Positions 18,862 to 26,881 of a DNA stretch of 64,000 nucleotides are shown here, piece after piece (within the stretch, counting starts at the first letter, position 1; each line of letters starts with the position of its first letter). The notes under the pieces are model-generated. The model was not told where the DNA came from. It saw only the letters and a program-made list of their open reading frames with translations, and searched no databases. Both the position numbers and the translations under genes were made by a program. This DNA comes from a virus: positions 51,637 through 115,636 of IMG/VR virus record IMGVR_UViG_3300032215_000682. One strand, given 5' to 3'.

Positions 18862-19399
18862 TTTGAAAACAATTTATTATTTTGTCTAATTCTTTATTTG
18901 CATAATTATAAAGCTCATTAGCTTTTCTAATATCATTGTTATAAGCATTAGCTTTAACACCTTCTATATACACTCTTATTGTTGCTAATTCTTCTGATAA
19001 TTCTTTAGAATAACAACTAGAACAAGCATTTAAATCTAAATATAAAATAGCTTTATTGTATTTACACTCTATTTTACAAGTTCTATATTCCACTTGTTCA
19101 TACCAATTACTTTCATAAGGGCATACACTAATTTTAATTGTATATGCACCATCAGGCAAATCTTGTAAATATTGAACATCATCTACATTTGTTACATTTA
19201 AATTATTAGAATTTAATAATGTAATAGCAGATCTGTTATATGTTAATTCTACAATCTTTAAATATCCTGGAACTTTTATTTGAAGTAGAGCACCTGATAC
19301 TGTTGTAAGAGGATTATAATAGGAACTATCTAAAATGGCAAGAGTTTTGCAATTCTTAGTATCTACTATATCAAAAGAAAGTGTTGTATTACTTAACAT
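18836..19399 (-). CDS. Virion-associated hypothetical protein with beta domain and helical tail
   Basis: 187 residues: beta-rich first 110 residues (LSFDIVDTKNCKTLAILDSSYYNPLTT...YTIKISVCPYESNWYEQVEYRTCKIEC) followed by a helical tail (ELSEELATIRVYIEGVKANAYNNDIRKANELYNYANKELDKIINC). Several Cys. Organisation resembles small crAss-like and flavophage virion proteins but I cannot name a family. Confidence 0.55.
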   Translation of the reverse strand: MLSNTTLSFDIVDTKNCKTLAILDSSYYNPLTTVSGALLQIKVPGYLKIVELTYNRSAITLLNSNNLNVTNVDDVQYLQDLPDGAYTIKISVCPYESNWYEQVEYRTCKIECKYNKAILYLDLNACSSCYSKELSEELATIRVYIEGVKANAYNNDIRKANELYNYANKELDKIINCFQNDPSGRCK

Positions 19400-19511
19400 T
19401 TTTTATTACTATTCTTTTTACTCCATTTTTTATACATTCTGAACAAAGTCCATTAGTTAATTGGCAACTACATCCATGAATTATTTTTTTACATCCTCTA
19501 CAAGTTGACAT
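19389..19511 (-). CDS. 40-residue zinc-ribbon-like protein
   Basis: MSTCRGCKKIIHGCSCQ followed by LCSECIKNG gives two CxxC knuckles plus C-x-C, enough for a zinc ribbon. It overlaps the next start by 11 bp. Short but well supported by the Cys pattern and coupling. Confidence 0.55.
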   Translation of the reverse strand: MSTCRGCKKIIHGCSCQLTNGLCSECIKNGVKRIVIKNVK

Positions 19512-19537
19512 TGGTTATTATTTTTATGTTTTAAAAA

Positions 19538-20011
19538 TTAATCACAATTAGGCATACTAAGTGCTACAGGAACACTTTGATGTATTACATTATATCCATT
19601 AGCAATTAATGTCACTGTCACTGTTACAATAACAGGAGAAGGTTGAAAAGCACCTTCAAAAGAAGATTGCAAATTACCTGTCCACATACCATTTTTATCA
19701 AATGTTATTGTATTAATAACACCTGCATCAGGATATTCAGGAGCTGAAAAATACACTTGGCAGGTTTTTCCTGCTAAAGCTGTATCAATTATAATAACAT
19801 TTGAAAATTTAATACCATAAACACCATCTGTTCCAGTACAAGAAAATGTACCAAAATCTACTGTTGGAATACAACAGGGTGCTAATAGTAATGCTATATC
19901 ATTATATATACTAAATGACACCACTCTTTGAATAGTATTTAGAATGTTTGATCTACGCTGGCTAGTTAATTTTTGTGCCAGTTTACCTGAAGCCTGTTGA
20001 TATATTGCCAT
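19538..20011 (-). CDS. Virion protein with Ig-like beta domain
   Basis: 157 residues. N-terminal 40 residues helical/basic (KLAQKLTSQRRSNILNTIQRVV), remaining part beta-rich with one domain of alternating strands (YGIKFSNVIIIDTALAGKTCQVYFSAPEYPDAG...VIVTVTVTLIANGYNVIHQSV). Looks like a decoration or anchor protein with an Ig-like fold. Comes directly after a terminator. Confidence 0.55.
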   Translation of the reverse strand: MAIYQQASGKLAQKLTSQRRSNILNTIQRVVSFSIYNDIALLLAPCCIPTVDFGTFSCTGTDGVYGIKFSNVIIIDTALAGKTCQVYFSAPEYPDAGVINTITFDKNGMWTGNLQSSFEGAFQPSPVIVTVTVTLIANGYNVIHQSVPVALSMPNCD

Positions 20012-20032
20012 TTTATATGTGTTTATTATATT

Positions 20033-20066
20033 AAAAAAGGAGAGCAGAGATTTTCTACTCTCCTTT
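20033..20066 (-). terminator. Strong intra-operon terminator after the 642-residue structural gene
   Basis: Perfect 9-bp stem AAAGGAGAG/CTCTCCTTT with a 13-base loop; on the minus strand it ends in a T-run. It separates head genes (high level) from the adaptor and fibre genes and likely lowers their expression. Confidence 0.8.
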
Positions 20067-20091
20067 ATTTTAAGGACTCTTGAATTTTTAT

Positions 20092-22020
20092 TTAAAGAAC
20101 AACTGGAGGCAATTGTATAGGGCTAGATTGAAGGTATGAATTAATTGCCACCTCAAATTGTTTACCTGTAGTTTCAGGAAAGTAAAAATGATACTCAAAT
20201 TTTTCATCTTTATGTCTAGCAAATGAACCATCAGGAGTTTCATAATCATAGTTCAATACATATTCATCATAATATTGATCTAAGTCAGTCATGAAATGCC
20301 AGATTTTCATATCTCTTTCAGCAGGATCAGCAGCCCAAGGGTCATTAAAATAACTTCTTGAAAGCCTTTCAAATTCTGCTACAAACCTACCATTACCTGA
20401 AGGATATTTTACTTCCTGTACAAGTGTTACAGGCCATGTATGACCACAAAGTTGTGTATAGTCATTTATATCAGGATTTCTTTCTGAAATTTCTATGAAC
20501 AATGGATCACTTTCATAAGGCACTGCATCAAAGAAACATTCTTGAGATTGTCTTGCAACATAAGCACTTTCAAATTTAACACCACAAACACAATTAGTAC
20601 CATAAATATTACCATCAACTTCAGTCCACCTAATACCTTGGAAGGCAGCAGGAGCAGTGAATGTGTAATTTTGAATGTCACATGTATCACATGCTATATT
20701 ATCAGAAACTCCTGTTATTTGATATACAGATGTACAATCAGAAGTGTTATTACTTACAAGAGTTACACCATTTCCATATATTGATTGCAACACTGCAAGA
20801 GATGTACCACCACAAGCAGGATTTTCAAGAGTTATTTGGAAATATGTTTGAGCTTTAGTACATGTTCCTACATTAGTCCAAGCTGTTGTCAATCCAGGGC
20901 CTGTAAGACTACAAGTATTTTCTTGTACATCTATAAAAGCTACAACATCACCTGCTGTTACAGGACTAAGTGTGCTAGTTGATTTATGTACTTCATAAAT
21001 AGAAGAACCATATTGATATGCAAGTCTTATTGCTGTAGTGTCTGAATAATTTGATTTAAGAGTGGTAAGAGCACTTGCATTACCAGCATCAGTTCTTGTT
21101 ACAGTGTAAATATACAAAGCAGCATTGTATGTATAACCAGAAGGACATGATGTACAATTTGGTATAATACTAGAATCTAGAGATTGATAAGCTGCTGGAG
21201 CACTAGCAATAGCAGGTTGACTAAATTGATAAGTGCTATAAGCATCTATTCTATTTATTCTTGTTATTACAAGTCCTGGATATTGTGCTTGCACAGAAGC
21301 CAAAGCATCTGGTGTACCTGCATCAAGTACAGTGAGATTATAATTTGTGTAATTAGTAGTGGTATATCCTGAAGGTGTACCACAATTAAGCAATTTAGTA
21401 GCTTTTACATATTTAGAAAGATATTGACCACCAACTGTCTTTCTACCATTTACCATTGTACCTGCAACTTTTCTACCATTTATTGCATTTATAATAGCAT
21501 CAGCTACTACATTACAATCAGTAGTGGCAGCACAATTATCAACACAATCACTTGCACAAGGAAGTGTAATAGTTATTTCTTCTACTAAATATCTCCTTTG
21601 GTCAGGAAAAAAGTTAAGAATTGGTTGACCTGAAAGTTTTATCCAGAATGTATATACTTGTCCTGGATTTGCTGTCAATGTTTTTGAAGCATTAACACCA
21701 TCATAACCAAGAGTAACAATTCTATTCTGTGGTCTTTGAGAAGCTTTACCCACCCAACTTTTAATGAGTTTACCATTAATTACAGGTGTTTTATAGGTTT
21801 CATTACCTAAAGCTGCACCATCTGGTAGCATACTCCTATCTTCTGTTCCTTGAGCTATTACAAGCTTTGGAGAAACATTATAAGATGGAGCTGTTTGAGC
21901 TTGCCATGTTTTTGCATCAAATACACCTATCTGACCAACTGCTAAGTCTGTAGTAGTGCCTGAGCTAAGAAGAGTACCTGTAGTGGCTACAAAGCAATTT
22001 CTGTAGGATTTATATGCCAT
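20092..22020 (-). CDS. Major virion structural protein with three internal repeats
   Basis: 642 residues. N-terminal 160 residues form one beta-rich domain (LAVGQIGVFDAKTW...LVEEITITLPC). Three related units follow at about residues 215-285, 290-365 and 385-445, each with Y-x-Y/F-x-(I/L)-T-(V/L)...DAG/CGG...L...YPG or YGN...YQ(I/F). The last 150 residues are conserved-looking (ICGHTWPVTLVQEVKYPSGNGRFVAEFERLSRSYFNDPWAADPAERD). Position right after the head completion genes and before a terminator suggests an abundant capsid or tail component. Name not assigned. Confidence 0.65.
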   Translation of the reverse strand: MAYKSYRNCFVATTGTLLSSGTTTDLAVGQIGVFDAKTWQAQTAPSYNVSPKLVIAQGTEDRSMLPDGAALGNETYKTPVINGKLIKSWVGKASQRPQNRIVTLGYDGVNASKTLTANPGQVYTFWIKLSGQPILNFFPDQRRYLVEEITITLPCASDCVDNCAATTDCNVVADAIINAINGRKVAGTMVNGRKTVGGQYLSKYVKATKLLNCGTPSGYTTTNYTNYNLTVLDAGTPDALASVQAQYPGLVITRINRIDAYSTYQFSQPAIASAPAAYQSLDSSIIPNCTSCPSGYTYNAALYIYTVTRTDAGNASALTTLKSNYSDTTAIRLAYQYGSSIYEVHKSTSTLSPVTAGDVVAFIDVQENTCSLTGPGLTTAWTNVGTCTKAQTYFQITLENPACGGTSLAVLQSIYGNGVTLVSNNTSDCTSVYQITGVSDNIACDTCDIQNYTFTAPAAFQGIRWTEVDGNIYGTNCVCGVKFESAYVARQSQECFFDAVPYESDPLFIEISERNPDINDYTQLCGHTWPVTLVQEVKYPSGNGRFVAEFERLSRSYFNDPWAADPAERDMKIWHFMTDLDQYYDEYVLNYDYETPDGSFARHKDEKFEYHFYFPETTGKQFEVAINSYLQSSPIQLPPVVL

Positions 22021-22032
22021 TTGTTTTTATTT

Positions 22033-22695
22033 TTATGATTCTGAATTTATTCTATCTTTTGCTAAAGCCACTCCTAATTGATTTTCATAATTTCTCATGA
22101 ATTCCTCAGCAGCTCTACTTATTATTTGATCTACATATTGTTCTGAAAGTATAATTGGAGCATTAGTAGAAGCTGTTCCATCTATTTTTATATAACCTTC
22201 AATATCTAATGGAGGAATAAGTTTGAAATATTCAACATCCACTTTTAAAATTTCAAAGTCTGTTTTATAAACTCTTAATTTATTATTTTGAATTGTTAAA
22301 AAACTCCATTCCCATTCAAAACTTGGCTTATTAAATTCATCAAAATATACAATTTGTTTATTTGGATTTTTTATTTCTCTAAGCCTTATTGTTCTTTTAC
22401 AATTTCCTTTTTTAGCTAAACATTTGGCATCTATGAATTCATAAAATTCATTTGTAAAACTAAAATCAGAATATTCATCATAAACAGTAGGAGAAACAAT
22501 TGAAACAGATTTAACAAGTTCTTGAATAGAATCTATTAGAATAGAATTCTTATTTTTTAACTGTTGATCTACCCATCTATTCTTTTGCTCATTAAATATA
22601 GTGATGAATCTTCCCTTATCACAAGTTCTATTAGCTCCTGTGTTATTCCTATTTATTTTTATTAGAAATTTTGAATAACATTCTTGTGGGGACAT
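22033..22695 (-). CDS. Head-tail connector/ring protein candidate
   Basis: 220 residues; begins MSPQECYSKFLIKINRNNTGANRTCDKGRF and ends with a helical segment (SEQYVDQIISRAAEEFMRNYENQLGVALAKDRINSES). A helical-beta-helical layout two genes downstream of the capsid protein fits the first portal-adaptor ring of crAss-like virions. No motif proves it. Confidence 0.5.
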   Translation of the reverse strand: MSPQECYSKFLIKINRNNTGANRTCDKGRFITIFNEQKNRWVDQQLKNKNSILIDSIQELVKSVSIVSPTVYDEYSDFSFTNEFYEFIDAKCLAKKGNCKRTIRLREIKNPNKQIVYFDEFNKPSFEWEWSFLTIQNNKLRVYKTDFEILKVDVEYFKLIPPLDIEGYIKIDGTASTNAPIILSEQYVDQIISRAAEEFMRNYENQLGVALAKDRINSES

Positions 22696-22738
22696 TTTCT
22701 ATTTGTTTGTTTGTGTATGATTTAGTTATAAATCATCA

Positions 22739-23674
22739 TTAGCCAGCTATATTTTTTCTATTAGCTTCATGTTTTTTAACTTTTCCTATTAATTCAGCAA
22801 GTTCACCTGCCATATCTGGAGTTTTAAAATATTCAATACTTTCTTTTTCTGTACCTCTATAATTTAATCCACCTCTGTAGAAAAGTTTATCTGAACTATT
22901 ATATTTTATAATACCATAAATAACAGCCCTTTTAAATGTGTTAGCTATTATAAGTTCTTCATTAGAAAGTTTACAAGCTTCAAAGAATGCTTCTAATGTA
23001 TTTTCATATTTATTACCTTCTGTTGTATAAGTTTCTAAATCTTCTTCAAGTTTATCAAAACTTATATTTTTCTTAGGTTTGAGTCCTAAATAGAAAGTTA
23101 CATTCCAAGCTCTATCATATCCTGTTTGCTCATCTTCAAAAAGAGCAGTCATTTCAACACTTCTCTTTCTTTCCATCCTAATTTTAGTTTTGTTAAAAGA
23201 CACTTCTTCTTCTTCAGAAGTAAGATAGAATTTAGCATTTCTAAATCTAGGGTCATGCATTTCTGATTTAGAGAAAGGTATATCACCCCTTCTCTTTAAT
23301 ACTATCAATGCAAGTTCATCCATTGGATTGGATTCAGGATGAAATTCTCTAACATTTCCTTTCATATCTACTACAAAAGGTATGACATATCCATCCCAAA
23401 ATTGAACATTTTTATATGACAAGTCATCTATACCAGTGAGAGCTTGAAGTTGTTCCCTCTTTTCTTTCACTTCTTTTTGTTTGGCTTCTCTTTCTTTCTT
23501 ATCTTGTATTCTAAGAATTTGAGGATCATTTTCATCAAATCCTGTTAAATGTCTATTAAGATTGGAATCAAAAAGAGGACAAAGATAATCACCTGTGTTA
23601 GGATATTTAGACAAATTATACTGTCCTAACTGTTCATATTTATTTACTTTCTGATATGCTTTTGTTGCTAACAT
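22739..23674 (-). CDS. Conserved-looking capsid-module protein
   Basis: 311 residues, directly after the major capsid gene. Contains a highly charged helix (KKEREAKQKEVKEKREQLQALTG) near residues 58-85 and a region LIVLKRRGDIPFSKSEMHDPRFRNAKFYLTSEEEEV. Soluble, no Cys cluster. Likely a head-associated or auxiliary capsid protein by position; unknown fold. Confidence 0.55.
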   Translation of the reverse strand: MLATKAYQKVNKYEQLGQYNLSKYPNTGDYLCPLFDSNLNRHLTGFDENDPQILRIQDKKEREAKQKEVKEKREQLQALTGIDDLSYKNVQFWDGYVIPFVVDMKGNVREFHPESNPMDELALIVLKRRGDIPFSKSEMHDPRFRNAKFYLTSEEEEVSFNKTKIRMERKRSVEMTALFEDEQTGYDRAWNVTFYLGLKPKKNISFDKLEEDLETYTTEGNKYENTLEAFFEACKLSNEELIIANTFKRAVIYGIIKYNSSDKLFYRGGLNYRGTEKESIEYFKTPDMAGELAELIGKVKKHEANRKNIAG

Positions 23675-23705
23675 TTTATTGGTTTTTGTTTGCGTTTATT
23701 TTAAA

Positions 23706-25367
23706 TTAATTATAGTTGTTTTGTATAGCATCCAACTCAACAAGTACACTGCGGGTAGGATCTTTTAACCATATAGAAGATTGACCTTCTGCTATCATTC
23801 TAAATCCATCTGTAGCACTTGATGCAACACCATATTTACCTGAATAAAGTCCATAAGGAGATGTTCTACCATTTATAATTGTAAATTTAGTGGCAGGCAT
23901 TCCAGAGTTTCTCACCATGAAAACATTAGCATTCTTATTAGCACCATCCATAAATTCTATAGAAGAACTTGGTGTAGCTGCATTTGTAGATTCACCATCT
24001 GTAACATCAAATATTGCAGAAGTGTAAGAATATCTACCATAAGCTCCTATTAGAGGCTCATCTGCTTTCCTAGATGTTTGTGCATCAAAAGCTGGATTGT
24101 ATTCAATTTCCACCCATCCTGTACCTGGAAGATACATTTTACTCACTTCAAAACCTGCACTAAGATTCATTCTATCACCTGATACAATACCAAGAGATTT
24201 ATTATCTAGCATCAAGCCAAATTGTGTAGCTGTTCTTTGAAGTTCTTCAGCAAAAATTCTTGTATATTCATTCACTGCACCTCTACCACCTTGCACTTTA
24301 AAATGCCTATCTTTAGGAGCAATATCAGGTCTTGAATAGAACAATGAACCAAAAGCATTCATAATAGCTTCTCTAGAATACCTAGGAATCCTATATCTAT
24401 TACCTTTTTTCATTTGGTCATACAAACCACCATTAATAAACATCTTCATACCTCTTGCACCCATAACCTCTCCAGGTTGTGCCCACATGAGTTCATTTTC
24501 TTCCATTCTAAGATATTCTTTAGCTATCATGATTTCCACCATTGAAGCCCAAGTAAGAGTACCTTTTTCTATTCCACCTTTTCCATCATTCTTACCAAAC
24601 ACAAGAGCAAACTCTTCTGATTGAGGAGACATCATAGAATTATATCTTTTTTCAAAATCTATATTCTTAGGAAGTTTCAATCTACTTGCAGAACCTGTAA
24701 TAGTGTATTCAACACCTCTCCAAGAACCAAGTTTATGAAGCAACTTCATCATTCCAGACTCTTCTACTATACCAGAGAATTGTTCTGAGAATTCATCTAT
24801 TCTATTAGACACTTTGAAGAATTGTGTTCCTGGAGACAAATAATATTTATCAAACCAAGAATTCTTTTTATCTACAGCTACAAGTTCCACTGTATATACA
24901 AAACCTTCACCCAATTGATCTCCAACTTCTCTAATAAAGAGATTTTGACCATCCCTAAAATCATATGTTATTGTATCACCTTTTTGGAATGTAGGCATGT
25001 TAGAACCATCACCAAGCAATACATCAAATGTTTGACCATCTATACCTGGTTTAATGTTTGTAACATCAGTGATGTCTTCCATCACCCTTACACCTTCAAG
25101 CTTATAAGGCATTGAGAATGTAAATTCACCATCATCACCATTTACATATATGACATTCTTTTGAAGTTCTGTCATTTTTATCAAAGGTGTGCTTATAAGT
25201 TGCATTTGATTCCATACATCTATAACACCCAAATATGTTCTTGAAATATCTTCACCCCATATATTGAATAAGTGGTTAGCATCTGAAAATATACCAGATG
25301 TTTTAAAAGCAGATTTCTTAACTACTAGGTTATTACCAAATGCACTAAAAGTAGGATATTGTGCCAT
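23706..25367 (-). CDS. Major capsid protein
   Basis: 553 residues. Sits where the major capsid gene is found in crAss-like phages: terminase, portal, acidic scaffold-like protein, capsid. Begins MAQYPTFSAFGNNLVVKKSAFKTSGIF, has long mixed alpha/beta sequence with regions such as GFEVSKMYLPGTGWVEIEYNPAFDA and LMLDNKSLGIVSGDRMNLSAG, consistent with an HK97-fold capsid protein of this group. Base composition is slightly less AT-rich than small neighbours, as usual for a highly expressed gene. Forms the icosahedral head. Confidence 0.78.
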   Translation of the reverse strand: MAQYPTFSAFGNNLVVKKSAFKTSGIFSDANHLFNIWGEDISRTYLGVIDVWNQMQLISTPLIKMTELQKNVIYVNGDDGEFTFSMPYKLEGVRVMEDITDVTNIKPGIDGQTFDVLLGDGSNMPTFQKGDTITYDFRDGQNLFIREVGDQLGEGFVYTVELVAVDKKNSWFDKYYLSPGTQFFKVSNRIDEFSEQFSGIVEESGMMKLLHKLGSWRGVEYTITGSASRLKLPKNIDFEKRYNSMMSPQSEEFALVFGKNDGKGGIEKGTLTWASMVEIMIAKEYLRMEENELMWAQPGEVMGARGMKMFINGGLYDQMKKGNRYRIPRYSREAIMNAFGSLFYSRPDIAPKDRHFKVQGGRGAVNEYTRIFAEELQRTATQFGLMLDNKSLGIVSGDRMNLSAGFEVSKMYLPGTGWVEIEYNPAFDAQTSRKADEPLIGAYGRYSYTSAIFDVTDGESTNAATPSSSIEFMDGANKNANVFMVRNSGMPATKFTIINGRTSPYGLYSGKYGVASSATDGFRMIAEGQSSIWLKDPTRSVLVELDAIQNNYN

Positions 25368-25383
25368 TTTTTATTGTTTAATA

Positions 25384-26559
25384 TTAAATTGTAAAAGGAT
25401 TCTTTTGTTTTGTTTTACTTGCAAATTCAGGAGCAAAAGTTGTTTTCTTTGTACCTTCACCTTGACTTCTCCTTAAAAAATCAAATGTAGCTTTTTTCAC
25501 TTCATTTGCTGTAACATTTTCATTTTCAAATTTATCAAAATCTTTTACAAATTTAACAAATTTATAATATTTTTTAGGATCTTGTTGTATTTCTAAAAAT
25601 TTAGCTCTAAAATCATTATTAACACCTTCTGGTGTATTTTTATATTCAAAGTAAAATTTTTCTAATTCTTTTTTTTCTCTATCAGGAAGATTGTCAGAAT
25701 GTATAAATTTCTTCATACTCTGATTAAATTGCTGTTCAGCAATCTTTCTTCTATTCTCATATTCTTTTTGAGCAGCTTGTGTAGCTTCTAATTCTTCTTT
25801 AACAGAATCTAATAGAAGAGTTTTATTTTCTGTAGCCTCATTCCTAAGAGCTTCATCACCTTCTTCTTTAAGAAAATTGATTTGTTTATCAGTCCAAGTT
25901 TTAGACTTACCAGCTCTTGTATAATATTCTCTAATTATTTCTTCACAACCTTCAGTTGTTTCAATATCAATAGCAGAAATATCTCTTTCTTGTTCAAATA
26001 TAGAAAGAATTTGTCTTGGATCACCATTATTAGCTTCAAACTCTACAAGTTGTTTAGCTACATCACCAAGAGTGTTTATTTTTTCTGAGACAGCATCTTC
26101 AGCTTGAGCTTTCACTTGTGCTTTAAGAAGTTCTCCAAATGAATTCTTATCAAATTCAAAAGTATCTCTACCATCAAAATCAATAAAAAGTCCTTCTTGA
26201 ACTAAATAATCCACTGCTGACTTATAATCAATATCTAAAGACTCAGAAGATTTTTCTTCTTTTACATCTTTAGACATTGGTTTTTTTTCTTTTTTAGCAG
26301 GAATTTCTGCTTTTTCTTCTGAGGATTTTTCCTCAATTTCTTCTTCCTCATCTTCTTCAAAAGCATCTAAATCTTTGATTTCAAGCTTTTTATTAGAAAG
26401 AGAATTAACAGATTCTTTAGTGGATTCTGTTTTTTCAATAACTTTTCCCTCTTCAGAGGCTTTCAATATATCTTTCTCAGACACATCTGGGGAAAGCATA
26501 TTATTTATTTCATCATCAGATAGGCTTTCTATCTGAATAGATCCTGGTGAATTGAACAT
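25384..26559 (-). CDS. Acidic scaffold/assembly protein candidate
   Basis: 391 residues, between portal and capsid. Residues 50-110 are extremely acidic (AFEEDEEEEIEEKSSEEKAE) and Lys/Glu mixed; residues 150-390 are nearly all helix with coiled-coil character (EELEATQAAQKEYENRRKIAEQQFNQSMKKF). This composition and location are typical of capsid scaffolding proteins or head cargo proteins. The C-terminus is basic (FASKTKQKNPFTI), which could contact the capsid shell. Role inferred. Confidence 0.6.
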   Translation of the reverse strand: MFNSPGSIQIESLSDDEINNMLSPDVSEKDILKASEEGKVIEKTESTKESVNSLSNKKLEIKDLDAFEEDEEEEIEEKSSEEKAEIPAKKEKKPMSKDVKEEKSSESLDIDYKSAVDYLVQEGLFIDFDGRDTFEFDKNSFGELLKAQVKAQAEDAVSEKINTLGDVAKQLVEFEANNGDPRQILSIFEQERDISAIDIETTEGCEEIIREYYTRAGKSKTWTDKQINFLKEEGDEALRNEATENKTLLLDSVKEELEATQAAQKEYENRRKIAEQQFNQSMKKFIHSDNLPDREKKELEKFYFEYKNTPEGVNNDFRAKFLEIQQDPKKYYKFVKFVKDFDKFENENVTANEVKKATFDFLRRSQGEGTKKTTFAPEFASKTKQKNPFTI

Positions 26560-26644
26560 ATGTGCTTATTGGTTTAATGTAAAAGTAATATTAATTTTTG
26601 ATTAAAAAAATTTTTTAAAAAGTCTAATTATTTATATAGTATAT

Positions 26645-26881
26645 TTATAACCAAATGTATTCTTCTTGACTTATCCATACTTTAATTCTATTAGAATTAG
26701 ACTCTTTTATTTTTTTTATAGTTTCTTCAGAATGCTTATACCATTTTCTATTTTCTACTATTAGATTTTTAGTAACATCAGACATTTTTCTTCCTTTATT
26801 ACCATGTTCTAATAATTTCTTATTTGGATGGCTTCCTTGCTTTTGCAATTTGTTTGTCTGCTTGTATTCTTTCTCTTTCAA
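26645..26881 (-). pseudogene. Relic of a homing endonuclease after the portal gene
   Basis: The open frame gives GSHPNKKLLEHGNKGRKMSDVTKN...WYKHSEETIKKIKESNSNRIKVWISQ, resembling the NUMOD-type DNA-binding tails of GIY-YIG/HNH homing endonucleases (repeated K-x-S-E-E-T-x-K-K-I). Only about 60 residues remain, there is no catalytic domain, and the first 15-20 codons overlap the portal C-terminus in another frame. Probably the decayed 3' end of a former insertion; expression as a protein is doubtful. Confidence 0.45.
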
